A stretch of 64,000 nucleotides of DNA from NCBI GenBank assembly GCA_941918925.1, contig OW799237.1, forward strand, positions 8,351,201 through 8,415,200, given 5' to 3'. The stretch is from Phyto melanocephala. Taxonomy: Eukaryota; Arthropoda; Insecta; Diptera; Rhinophoridae. This document shows, piece after piece, positions 35,497-46,400 of this stretch (position 1 is the first letter of the stretch; each line of letters opens with the position of its first letter). Below the pieces are notes generated by a model. The model saw only the letters and a list, made by a program, of their open reading frames with translations. It had not been told where the DNA came from and ran no database searches. Both the position numbers and the translations under genes were made by a program.

Positions 35497-35926
35497 ATTT
35501 TTTGTAGCATGTCTAAGAAATTTCTTTGAATTTTTTTTGTAAGTCGGTTTTATAAATACAAGGTTTGTTTTTGTTTTTGTGTTTTTTTTTATATATAATT
35601 TCAAGTTATTAACATTTTTTTTTATTTTAGCATCAAACTAAATATTAATGAAAATACTTTTTTTTTATTTAACAATCTTTACTCTCAGTTTGCTTGCTTT
35701 TTTTTTTAATTTTGTTTTATTTTAAATATAGAAAAAATGTGTTGATTTTTATTTTGTAAAATTAATGCTTTTATTTAAGTTTGTGTTTTTAGCACTTTAA
35801 GTGTTTTTTTTATTTTTTTATTATTTTTTTTTTTTTTTGTTGCAAAACATATACAAAATAAAATAAAAAATATTTAAAGGAAAATTTAAAAATGAACCCG
35901 GCTTTTGTTAGACAAATGTTTTATAT

Positions 35927-36701
35927 GGGCAATTTCATGTCATCGTACGTGACATTTGTACTCTTTTAAAGTGGAATAATTTTTGCAAAAGTAAGAGCAA
36001 CTGAAAAAAATTAGATCCTTATGTTCCATTCAGGGGGTACTTTATTTAAAAAAAATAATTATATTCAAATAATTGTTGTCTAAAATATCGAGCAAAATTA
36101 GAGTATATCGAACGTGACAGAAAACAGAAGTGATTTTGAGGTATATATGGAAACATGAAAAAATCTATGAATCTTGGGAGGTATTTTTTCTTTTTTTAAT
36201 TTCTTACACTAAACCACATATTTTTCATTTAAAATCCATCATACTTAATTAAAAACAATCTTTAAATGATTTTATAATGAATATAATTTAATATCGTACG
36301 TGACATATCGTATGTGACAGATTTTTCTCTTATAATATTCTTAGGTATATATGTTAAGAAAAAAAGTTAAATTCTAAATTAGGTGCTAAGTTTTAACTGT
36401 CACCTTAGCCTACTACAAACTAGTTAAGTTTTAACTTTTTCCCTTAATGAATATGCAGTTTGGGAGACATTTATAAAGTTCTTGTCATAATATAAAAACG
36501 TATGAAGTTTTTTTTATCTTTTGAATGGGCTGGACATTTTACCAAGAGATAATCAGATTAAACTCTTATTATTGCTCTTAAAATAATTTAATAAGCTCTA
36601 AATACCTGCGCATAGTAAAATTTAAGTGTTTTTTTATCATTAAACTTTTATTGAGAGTTTTTGTTTTTAAAGTCATGGTTGACATTTTCATGGAATTGCC
36701 C
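35927..36701. mobile_element. GGGCAATT-CATG transposon remnant with CGTACGTGACA repeats
   Basis: Left GGGCAATTTCATG and right CATGGAATTGCCC are inverted termini (one mismatch), flanked by ATAT on both sides (35923-35926, 36702-36705), a possible 4-bp duplication. Inside, near the left end and again at 36108 and 36293-36322, is a repeated motif TATCGTACGTGACA (with variants TATCGAACGTGACA and TATCGTATGTGACA), perhaps transposase-binding repeats. No coding sequence remains. The superfamily is not assigned. Confidence 0.65.
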
Positions 36702-36705
36702 ATAT

Positions 36706-38479
36706 GTTAAACGCAATTAAAATATTAAAAACTGGGGCGAAGTAGGAAGTTTTTGTTTTACATAATAGTTTATTTGTGAAATTCCATAAAAATAAAGAAA
36801 ATCTGTTTTCAATTTTAAACTTTTTAAATTAAATTAAATTTATTTATTTTTAATTTTTTTTAACGTTACTAACAACTTTAACGCCTTTAGCAACTTGTTG
36901 TTAGTTAAAGGCTGGATATTGTCGGGCCGATAAATGGCTTTGCATTATAAAGCCTTCATTTATTATTGTTTTATCCATTAAATAAAGCTATTATTAATAA
37001 TTATAACAATAAAAAATGACAGTTGTAATAATGGTTAGCTATTTATCGAGCCTAAAAAATCCTACCTTTATTAACTAGCGGCAAGTTTTAAAATAACCCT
37101 GAGTAACGTTAAAGAAATAAATTCATTTTTAAAAGTTAAACAGTTCTATTTTGCTGTGTAAGATTAAAAATTAAAATCAATTTTAGAAACATGTAAATTT
37201 ACCTAAAAAGTTCTACTAATTTCAAACGGTTTTTTTTCTGCAAAACAACAACATTGAATATCTTTGTAATACCCTTATAGGGTATTGGTAATGCCAAGTT
37301 TTTTTTTAAATCAAAAACACCTGCAATATTTTTGCGAAACATGATAATGCTTACAAATGCTTTTAAAAAACTGACTATAAGAAATAGGTGAAAGTTCTAA
37401 ATCACAATTTTAATGAAATTTTTATTTGTAACAAATGTATTTGAATAGATTTTGTTTTGAAACACAGTTAGGCAGTAAAATTAAAGTATAAATTTTAGCT
37501 GGTTTCTTTTTTTTTATTGTAAATTATGATTAAAGTCCTATGTTTGCATAGTTCTTTTTTAAATAGAATCAAATCTTATCTCTATTTATATTTAAAAAAA
37601 ATCAATGCCACTTTTCATTGTAATTTTATAACTCAAGAACGGCCCGAACCAAATGTTTAGGCTTTGTTCGGACTATTTAGTAGATGGTTTATGTGAAGTT
37701 TGCACAATATCCGTGGAGGGGTTTACGGGTAAAAAAGGGTAAAAAAGGGTAAAATCGTTAACTCAGCATATCCGGGCTTAATAAAGTTATCACAAAAATT
37801 TAGAAAGGGCCAAAAAGCCTGTCAAAAATAATTGGATAGGTGTCTGGTACTTTTTTTTTTTTTTTTTTTAAATTTTGAGTTTTAAGGGGATAACACGGGT
37901 AATAACTGAATTTTGGTACCTTTTTTAACCAGCATTTATCTTTCGAGAGAGATAGCAATAGGAAAAAGTAAAAACGTAGTTTTACTCTTCTTAAAACAAT
38001 CTGTAATGAATTTTTGTACGTATTAAAAATTTTTGAATTTAGATGGAAAAAACCTAAAAACGGGTAAAATCGGTAATATTGTATTTTCGGACCTAATGCA
38101 TGTAGCACAAAAATTCAAAAAGATACTAGAAGGCTAATGGCACTTTTTTTAAATTTGATGTTACGTAGCGAAGCACGTACCGGGCGGCTAGTTGTTCAAT
38201 TAACTTTTGTTCCAATAAACATATTTTTAGGCCCTGTTAGAGGTACCCTAAAAAGATGAAGATAATATTATTTTGTGGCAAACTTTCAAATAAAGAAGAT
38301 ATTGCTTTCTTCAAATTTTTTTTTAAATAAATTTTTCTACATTTTCAAATTATTTTGAATTATTTTTTTTTTTCAATAAAATATTTTTTTAAAATCTGTT
38401 TTAGTTACACTTTAAAAAAATACTATTTTAAAATAATATAAAATTTTTGATTAAAGGCATGATTTTTTCGATTATTTTT
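36706..38479. other. Intergenic sequence with a decayed transposon tail
   Basis: 37615-38190 contains ACGGGTAAAA-type repeats and ends with GTTACGTAGCGAAGCACGTA followed by CCGGGCGGCTAGT, a motif I associate with 3' tails of mobile elements in many invertebrates. Inverted TAACGTTACT / AGTAACGTTA (36861, 37105) may bound another short element. No gene seen. Confidence 0.35.
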
Positions 38480-39260
38480 TTAAATATTTTCTTGAAGTAC
38501 TATTTTCGGTACCATAATAAAGTACCATTTTTGATAGATAAAAAATTTAATTTATTTAATAAAAACTTTTCTTGTTGTTTCACCTTTAGTCTAATTATTC
38601 TACATTATTATGGAAAATCACAATTTATTGAAGTACTTTTTCTGTTAGAATAATCTTAAAAACTCATTGATATAAAAATAATTTAATTTTTTGTTAACTA
38701 AAAAAAATATTCCTATTATAACAATATGTTGTTGAAGTACTTTTTTTTTGGGAATAAACACAATTTACTGAAGTACTATTTTAGGTACAATTGAGAACAA
38801 CTATATAGGTTATCTATAACTCATGATGTTTATGGTACATTTGTTGTGTAAATAATGCCTTGTAGTACCGTTTTTTGGCCTCTTGTTTATTGTAAAAAAA
38901 ATTTGTGCCATTGAAAAATATTTTGAAGTATTTTTCTTGTTGCAAACTATAGTTGGTGGTAGATTTTTATTAATGGTACCATTTTACATTAAAACATTTC
39001 GTGAAAAAATAAACTTCAATTTATTGAACTATCGCTACAATAATAATGTGCAATTTGAAAATATCCAAAAACCCAGTTAAACTAAACTACTGCTTCTTGT
39101 TGCAAGATTTAATAAAAAAAGAAGTCCTGTTTTAAAGTACCATTATTGAAGTTAGTTTGTTTGTTCCAAACAAATATGATTAAAAAAAAAATTGTGAAGT
39201 ACTTTTCTTGAAACAAACAAAATTTATTGAAGTACTATATATGGTACTTTAAAGGGTTAA
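38480..39260. repeat. Degenerate repeat built on TTGAAGTACT-TTTT-GGTAC
   Basis: GAAGTACT or a close variant recurs near 38494, 38629, 38733, 38775, 38925, 39195 and 39226, several times followed by ATTTT-GGTAC. Associated words AACACAATTTATTG and TCTTGTTGCAAAC also repeat. Spacing is irregular (about 40-150 bp). Confidence 0.6.
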
Positions 39261-40134
39261 ATGGTCAGAAAAATGCTGATCCATTTTTAATAAAATAATA
39301 AAAAAAAATTACTAGTTAAAATATGTTTAAAATTTTAAAATAAAAAATAAACCACTTTGGGTTACCGATTCCTTTATTTAACTAAATTTAACAGTTGAAA
39401 TCTTTTTAAAACAGAATAATAAACAAAAAACCAAGTGAAGGTATTCCCGTTTCTGGTTTAATTTTTGCGAAAATGCAAAACTGCTTTAATTTACTTTTAA
39501 CGATGTGTCCACCGACTTTTTTTAGGTACTTGAAACGCCGACGAATTCATCGCTTTCCTTCGGGCAAAAAAAAACTCTTGTGTGTGGTTTATTATTTACT
39601 CTTTAGGTTAGAGGTTGAAAATTAAAAGTTTGTTGTTGTTGTGTTTAAAAAAAAACTAAGTTTTCACAAGACTAAAAACAGCGACGTAAATACCCTTAAT
39701 GAAAGCAAAAAATCAAATGAATTAATTTCATTTTAATAAAGAAGAAAAAATTTTTTTTTAACAATACTAAAGATGAATTCAGCCATTTTAAAATGAGTGA
39801 ATCATGTGCTGCTAACTCTCGAGTCAAAAAGAGTTTGTTCCAAGGCACATTCACAAGCTACTCTTGTCCTCGCGACAGCTGATCGAGAAGCAGAATGTCA
39901 AAATTTATTGAATTCACTTTGATTTTATTTATTTATGCAGGAATGGAAAATTATATTTTCGTTTCGGTATTAAACAAATGGTGTAGTTTTTTTTTATAAC
40001 AAATGTATTAAGTTTATTTATATTTGCTATTTGTAAACAATTTATGATGAGTTTTGCAAATCTATCCTTTTAATCGAACTGTATAAAACAAAACAGATAA
40101 TTATAACTTTTCCATCCCTGAAATACGAATTCGT
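39261..40134. other. Intergenic sequence, no gene seen
   Basis: AT-rich; a short mixed stretch near 39790-39900 (CTCGAGTCAAAAAGAG, CGCGACAGCTGATCGAGAAG) has no identifiable function. Confidence 0.4.
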
Positions 40135-40142
40135 GTTGACAG

Positions 40143-40302
40143 CAAGGCATATTCATACAGGTTTATGCACGGCGAATTCGCTGTGATGTTCTCTGTCAAA
40201 TACCACTTATAAAAAATAAGCAATAATTTTTTATACATGGAGTTTGACAGTAGCGTTCCCTATCAGCTGGGCTGATAATTTCACCTGTATAAATTCGCCT
40301 TG
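40143..40302. mobile_element. CAAGGCATATTC-family MITE, 160 bp, with exact 8-bp duplication
   Basis: CAAGGCATATTCATACAGGT at the left and its approximate reverse complement ACCTGTATAAATTCGCCTTG at the right, flanked by exact GTTGACAG (40135-40142 and 40303-40310). The interior has ATCAGCTGGGCTGATAATTTC next to the right end, also seen in neighbouring fragments near 40621 and 41013. Ends like those at 18078 and 18180 show one extended family. Confidence 0.85.
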
Positions 40303-40439
40303 GTTGACAGCAAAAATCTAATAAAAAGTTGCTTTGTTGTATCAATTCGCCGTTGCATACACTTGTATGAATATGTCTTGACAGAGATGTAAAAGTTGTT
40401 ATGAAATGTTTAATTTAATAATTGATTAAAAAAGGATAT

Positions 40440-41055
40440 ATGTATATCTGTGAAACGCATTACAAATGGTGCAAAAGCAACAAATATGCATAAATTTGGT
40501 ACATTTATTATCGAAAAAGTATACTTAAGTTAATTGTTAAATACCAAAATCTCATTTGTCATGCCTGCATTAATAAATAAAATCAAGGCGAAGTCAACAA
40601 ATTTGGACATTTTGCTACCCCATCAGCTGGGATGATAATTTCACCTGTATGAATTTGCATTGGAATATGCATTGTTTTGTTCGAACAAAAAATTTTTTTA
40701 AATAAAGCATTCGTGTCATTCGGTGGTCTTGCGAAAATACATAAACTTACTCCAGGTTTATTCATAAGGTATATGCATCCCGGCAACAAACACATTAGGA
40801 ATGGAAAAGTTAAAAAAAAAATGATACAAATTTCTGAAACGCATTATTAATGACGCAAACGCAAACAAATATACATAAATTTCGTACATTTATTATCAAA
40901 TAAGTACACTAAGTTAATTGTTTAATACCGAAGTTAAAACAACATTTTCCTTTCCTGCATTAAAAAAAATAAAATTTAAGCAAATTTCATCAATTTCGAC
41001 AAAAAGTTTTCCTATCAGCTGGGCTAATAATTTCACCTGTATGAATTCGCCTTGA
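40440..41055. repeat. Diverged direct duplication ending in the CAAGGC-family terminus
   Basis: The segment from about 40440 to 40662 recurs from about 40820 to 41055. Both copies share GAAACGCATTA, CAAATAT-CATAAATTT-GTACAT, AAGTTAATTGTT-AATACC and CATCAGCTGGG-TAATTTCACC, and both end in a GAATT-GC-TTG terminus (GAATTTGCATTG; GAATTCGCCTTG). They probably represent two insertions, or one duplicated copy, of a longer element of that family. Confidence 0.65.
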
Positions 41056-41298
41056 TCCTTTATATTCTCATTTTGGAAATTTTTAAAACGTTTTAAAACA
41101 ACTGAAACTGCAAAATATACATATTGAATTTAAAAAATAAAAATAAATAATTTTTGACGGATGCAGACACGTTATTAAAAGAGAAAACTTGGCACTACTA
41201 GTGAATGCTTTAAATAAACCACTCAGCTGATTGGATACGATCACCTTATTAATATACCTTGAATTTACTCTTACAAATGTAAAAGCCATATTTTTAAC

Positions 41299-41482
41299 CA
41301 TGGTGTAATTACATAAGGTGATAGCGTAAAGGAGAGCAATTTTTGTCTCTCTTTTTTTATGTATGGAGTTTGACAATTTCCGAAGTTGAAATAATTTTTT
41401 TATGTATGTATTTTGACATTCTCCAGAACACAAAAAAATAGTCAGCTGGGCTTGCACCGCCACCTTGTATAAGTGTACCCTG
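41299..41482. mobile_element. MITE with CATGGTGTAATTA ends, copy 2 (8-bp target duplication)
   Basis: A 184-bp copy of the element at 1835-2022, alike over most of its length. It is flanked by exact TTTTTAAC (41291-41298, 41483-41490). Its right end is slightly decayed (AAGTGTACCCTG instead of AATTACACCATG). The different target duplication shows independent insertion. Confidence 0.88.
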
Positions 41483-41490
41483 TTTTTAAC

Positions 41491-43010
41491 AAAAACATGA
41501 TGTGTAGCCATATGAAATAACAGCAGCAGCCATTTTGTATATGAGGCTGAAATTTTTATTTGTCGGTTAAAAAGTTGCCTAAAGTTTACCTATAAGAAAT
41601 CTGCTTCATACAATCGGAGTGTTTTAAAAAAATAATTTTATTTTTTAGATTTTACTTTAGTATGCTTGCGAAAAGCCTTAATAATTTATTAAAACGACAG
41701 ATATATCGCCTAAATGCTCAACTGACATAAAAAGATAGAAAAAGATATAATTTTAATGAATTTCTTGAAGTGACTTAAAGTGATTTATAAAATAAAAACT
41801 ATAAAACGTTTTTTGCTTCTTTAGAAATATTTTTTAATTAAAGTCTATATAAATGCACTTAATTTTATGAAATTATATTAAAATTTAATAATTTCCATTT
41901 ACAAAATAAATGTTTGTTAGACATGCAAAATGATTATGAAATTTTGTAAAACATTTACACTTTAAAGTTCTATTTTTTCTTTTAAAATAGTCATTAAAAA
42001 AAAGTACCAAAAATATAACTAGCCTAAATCTAAAATAAAATTTGTTCGTTTTTAATATAAAATAAAATTTTGCTTAATACTAATGAAAGTTTTTTTTAAT
42101 TTATAAATTCAAGCAATTCAATTTGAAAGCAAAATTATTGCAAAGTTTCCTAAAAAAGAACTTTTTATTTTAAAATTGACAATAAAGTTGAAGGCAATTT
42201 TTTATACATTTAAAATAGTTTGTTCTTTTAACTATTAGAAACCTAAAGAGATGCCTAAATATTTCTTAAATCAAAATGTTGGTGAAGTGGTAAATATATC
42301 GCATGTTGACTGTATTTAAATAATTGTTTTTATATAATTGTTTTTATATAATTGTTTTAATAAATAATTGTTTTAATAAATAACTATTTTCTTGTTTTAA
42401 TCGATGAACACTGATTTTGGCTGCTGCTTTTTAAAGTTCGTGTGTTTTTCGTATAAATGATGCAACATAATTTCGCCGAAACGAAATAGCATTTAAAAAA
42501 CGTTACAGGCATCAGTTAAGCGTTATAATCCTCCCTATTGCTTATGCTGTTATTTTAAGACACTTACTCTCTCAACAATGTTACCATATTTTCATAAAAA
42601 AATGCATAAACTTTGTAAAAAAAATCAATATTTTGTCGTTTTGGCTGTCGATTTATTTATGTGTCGCATTTTATCGACTGTGCTTTTGCAAATGCAATTC
42701 TGTATCAGCATTAACTTGTGTTATAAATCAGTGGAATTTGTCGATTAAGTGTAGAATGAATTTAGTGACAACATAGTGAGTCTAAGCACTTAACAATTGT
42801 ATGGCTAAATATAAAACGCTGCTTAGCATCAGCTGTGTTGGCAAATTCAAGGTGGAATAAAATTTACATTAACATGTTGCCATCTTCGATAAATTTTGTT
42901 TACAACTGGCAACGCCAATAAATATTTAATACACGTGTACTGTAATTTTTTTTTTTTTAAATGCTTGTCTAAAGAAAAAAATATTTTCTTTTCAATAGGA
43001 CACATTCATG
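41491..43010. other. Intergenic sequence, no gene seen
   Basis: AT-rich; a small tandem TTTTATATAATTG repeat near 42327-42360. Nothing else of note. Confidence 0.5.
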
Positions 43011-43012
43011 TA

Positions 43013-43128
43013 CAGGGTGGGCCACAAGTCACCAAGGCGTTATGATTTTATTTATAAAAAAAATTATTGTTTTTAACAATAAAATAAAAAAAATGTCGAA
43101 ACCTCTAGGTGACTTTTGGCCCACCCTG
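43013..43128. mobile_element. Mariner-like MITE, 116 bp, TA target
   Basis: The ends CAGGGTGGGCCACAAGTCACC and GGTGACTTTTGGCCCACCCTG are inverted with one mismatch over 21 bp, and TA lies on both sides (43011-43012, 43129-43130). The interior is A/T only. CAGGGTGG ends resemble those of the Visitor/mariner remnant at 14351, so that family may have mobilised it. Confidence 0.85.
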
Positions 43129-43279
43129 TACATACATAAATGTGTTTTATTGATAAAAAAAAATCTATAATCAATCAACTGATAGGTGAAGTTTAGCTTA
43201 GTAAAGATTCAAATTTGTTATATTTTATCTAAGCCGGAGTTGGGAAATGAGATTTTTACTATTTATATAAAACATTACA

Positions 43280-43700
43280 ATTAAGGGTACTTTTTTGGAA
43301 CTACAAGTACTTAATTTGTTTCAAACGTGCTTTCATACCTTTCATCATGAGTGCTACGAGCATAAAATTTACCTTGATAGAAAGTATAATAATGTTAACA
43401 TTTCCAGCCCTGGTATATAAATTTGCCTTGATGTTCAGAGAGTACCTTTTTGACCTAGAAGTATTCGATTTTTATTTCATTTATTTAAAAAAAAAAATAA
43501 AATATTAATATAAACATTTCCAACCCTGGTATATGAATTCGTCTTGGTATTCAGAGTATATTTTTAAACTTGAAGTACTAGATTTTTATTTAATTTGTTT
43601 CTACAGCTTTTGGTATGAGTGCTATGACTGCAGATAATGACATCATCATTCCCAACCCTGGTATATAAATTCGCCTTGATACTCAGTTTTCGAAAATCCT
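43280..43700. repeat. Three-unit tandem repeat with CCCTGGTATAT-AATTCGCCTTG termini
   Basis: TTCC-A-CCCTGGTATATAAATT, then (T/C)GCCTTGAT, recurs near 43410, 43518 and 43653. Between them AAGTACT/AGTATT, TTTTTATTT-ATTTGTTT and CATGAGTGCTA(C/T)GA segments also repeat. The CGCCTTG ends link it to the CAAGGC element family. Confidence 0.65.
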
Positions 43701-44483
43701 GTTAAACTCATTTTACAGGCCGCGTTAGCGTACACAAACCCTTCTAAAAACCTACAAGATTTTTACGTTATTTTTTTTAAATTTTCTTTTGCGAACCGAA
43801 ACCGTTAGAAAAATTTATAAAATTTCCAAATCTTTAAAAAATGCTTTTTAATTAAATTAAGAAAAAAAATTAAACTTTAGCTTTTCTGTATTTTAAAGAA
43901 CTTGAACTCCACAAAATCTTCCAACTCTTCTTGCGCCCATTTTCATGCAACTAAACTGAAAATAAATATTTATCTTTGCATGCATGTTGTATGTGTGTTT
44001 AAATTAAAATAAAATTATTGTTATATAAAATGCATAAAATATAATTAAAACAGTGGCCGAATAATAAAAACAAAAACGTAACTTTCTTTCACTTTTTTCT
44101 TTTGTGTTTCATTTCTTTGTCGATCTTATCTCTCAACTAGATGCCGTTATAATCTCATCGTTAAGCGATTTTTAATGAATGTCTTTCATACTCACTTAAA
44201 CTTAAAAACATGAAAACATGCTAAGAAACAAAACGTTTAAAACGTAAATTTGTTTTTCTTAGCTATTTTGTTACTTAAGGTTTCCTTTTACTCTCTCACT
44301 CTCTGCCATTTTTCATTTACTCTATTCCAACTGATGATGTTCGACAAATGTAACGGCGTCAACAGCATTATTCTCTAATAAAATATTTCGCTCCTCAATA
44401 ACGCCGACGTCGCCATTGAGATTTGCCTGGGCATTAACATTGACTTTACCATTCTCATTGTTGGCTATAGATAACAGCTATTG

Positions 44484-46400
44484 CTATGCGCTGTCCGAGT
44501 GCACGAGACTCATGCTCATGTCGGCGCCCACATAGTCGACAGCTCCACCATTGGGCGTGGAAGCGGCTGACAGTGAGACAGCTGAGGGCGATAACGATGA
44601 TGAGGATGATGTTGCCATCGAGGTATTTATGGAGGAAGATGAGGTGGCCGCAGCCGATATGGCCGCACTCAGGCCGGATGTGGTAGCCTGAGCTTCTTGG
44701 GCAGCCTTTTCGGCCTGTGTGGCCTGTATGTGAGACTGTACCGAGGGTGGAATGGCATGAACATCCCAGATCTCTTCGAGAAATTTTGGCAGTTTGCGAT
44801 TTTTCAGCTTCAACGAGAAACACATTTCGGCATTTTGATTGCCCAACGTTCGCAGTTCGGTTAGAATTGACAGAAGCTTGGCAAAGAAAACGAGACTCAT
44901 GGGATCGCCGCAATGGCGATTAAGTATGTAAATGCGGAGTGTATCGATGTAGTAACTTTGTATCGCTTCGACTAGTTCGGCTTCTTCGAGACCCGGCCGA
45001 TCGGAAAAGATCACAATGGCAGTGAGTAGAGCATATTCGACATTGTCCACTTTCATCGAGTACATTTGTCGGCAGAAATGCAGCAGATCCTCAATATTAT
45101 CCGCCATGCCAGCCATTTTATAAGAGTCACGCGTATACGATCGATTGTTGGCAAAAAATATCGAATCCGAATTGTGATCGTAGCGACGTGCCATACGCAA
45201 CATCATAACTTCCGATGAGCAGGCCTACGGCGAAATTACAATTATTATTTATTATGAAATATGAAAATTAAACATAAAACGCTGGAGGATAATCAAAGAA
45301 AGTGGAGAAGCGGAATCGGATTATCGGACTTGTAATACTCACCTTTAAAAGTGTTATTTGATCTTCTTGTGGTATTTTGGTAAACGCTGGCAAACCCTTG
45401 GCAAATTCCACAATTAATTGTACTGTTAGTATAGTGATTTCCGTTATATGACGAAATGATACATCGTGTTGACTTTCATTTTCATCCGGCGAACTCTGAA
45501 GGTGTTAGAAAAAGGGTGTTAGCAAAATGCAAAGAAAGCGTTCGTCATTAAGTTTTTAAGAAAAATTTGGCATAAGAAACCAAATTTGAGTCGTTTCTTC
45601 ACCAACTTCATATTTTTGGAAAATATTAAGTCAAATGGTTCCCCATTTTGAAAAAAGTTTAGTAAAAGAAATCTTTAGATGTGTTCAACTCACCATTATA
45701 CGTTTGAGATCTTCCTCCGATGGCTGTTCGTAGCCATCTTGATACCATATTAATTTATATATAACTGCCAATTGATTGTACGATAAAGGAGGTATATTAC
45801 GAGCTTGACATTTTGCCAAAATGTCTTCAGGTAACAGCTAGAGTAACATTTCATTTTTAGTGAACATTTTGTTTAAGGAAAAAAGACAAAAATGTTTTTG
45901 TTTTTCTTTTTTTTTTGACAAACTTACCGGACACGTTGGATGCGTTGGCGGTTCACATGTCATTAAATCGAGTATTTCCTTTTTGATTTCCGTTGCGCAT
46001 GCACTGGTCTGCATTTTATCCTTTTCCTTTTGCGCCTTCTTTTCACGTCGTTTCATTGCACACTGGTTTTCGGGCACCACACACTCCGGTCGCATGCCCA
46101 CGGCCAAGCATTTCTTCAGTCTACACTCCTGACACTTGCGTCGCATGTACATGTCCATTTCGCAGGCATGACCAAATTTACAACAATAAACGGCATTTTT
46201 GGTAACGCTCCGTCGAAAGAAACCCTTACAGCCTTCACAGGTGAGTGCGTTATAGTGGTAACCGGACGCCCGATCGCCACACACCAGACACAGTTCCTCC
46301 TGCAGACGGGGCGCAGGACCCTTTTTGATTTTCTTAACATCACTAGCATCGCTGGTTGAGAAGCCATTAAGACTGCTCGAGGGTGAAAGATCATCGCGGC
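44484..46400 (-). CDS. EcR: Ecdysone receptor, common exons from the DNA-binding domain to the stop (5' part missing)
   Basis: Minus-strand exons are 46400-45928, 45837-45694, 45495-45343 and 45224-44484. The introns are GT-AG and the joins in frame, giving about 503 residues of the C-terminal part. Exon 1 begins [15 protein letters not shown] and contains the two zinc fingers ([21 protein letters not shown] ... [18 protein letters not shown]) with P-box CEGCKG. The ligand-binding domain runs through the next three exons ([77 protein letters not shown]). After it comes an F domain of about 80 residues rich in Ala/Ser, ending [10 protein letters not shown]. EcR pairs with USP/RXR in the nucleus and binds 20-hydroxyecdysone to control moulting and metamorphosis genes. 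The Drosophila F domain is much longer as I recall, so the short one is lineage-specific. Isoform-specific N-termini (A, B1, B2) must lie beyond 64 kb. Confidence 0.97.

Noticed and set aside
35239..35604. Overlapping open frames on both strands (60-100 codons)
   Set aside because: They are produced by the alternating TA microsatellite and neighbouring T runs (Tyr-Ile repeats) and show no gene-like composition.
36861..37114. TAACGTTACT / AGTAACGTTA as ends of a transposon
   Set aside because: Only about 10 bp pair and no target duplication is apparent, so the evidence is too weak to annotate as an element.
45838..46359. Plus-strand frames opposite the EcR DNA-binding-domain exon
   Set aside because: They are antisense shadows of the conserved EcR coding sequence.
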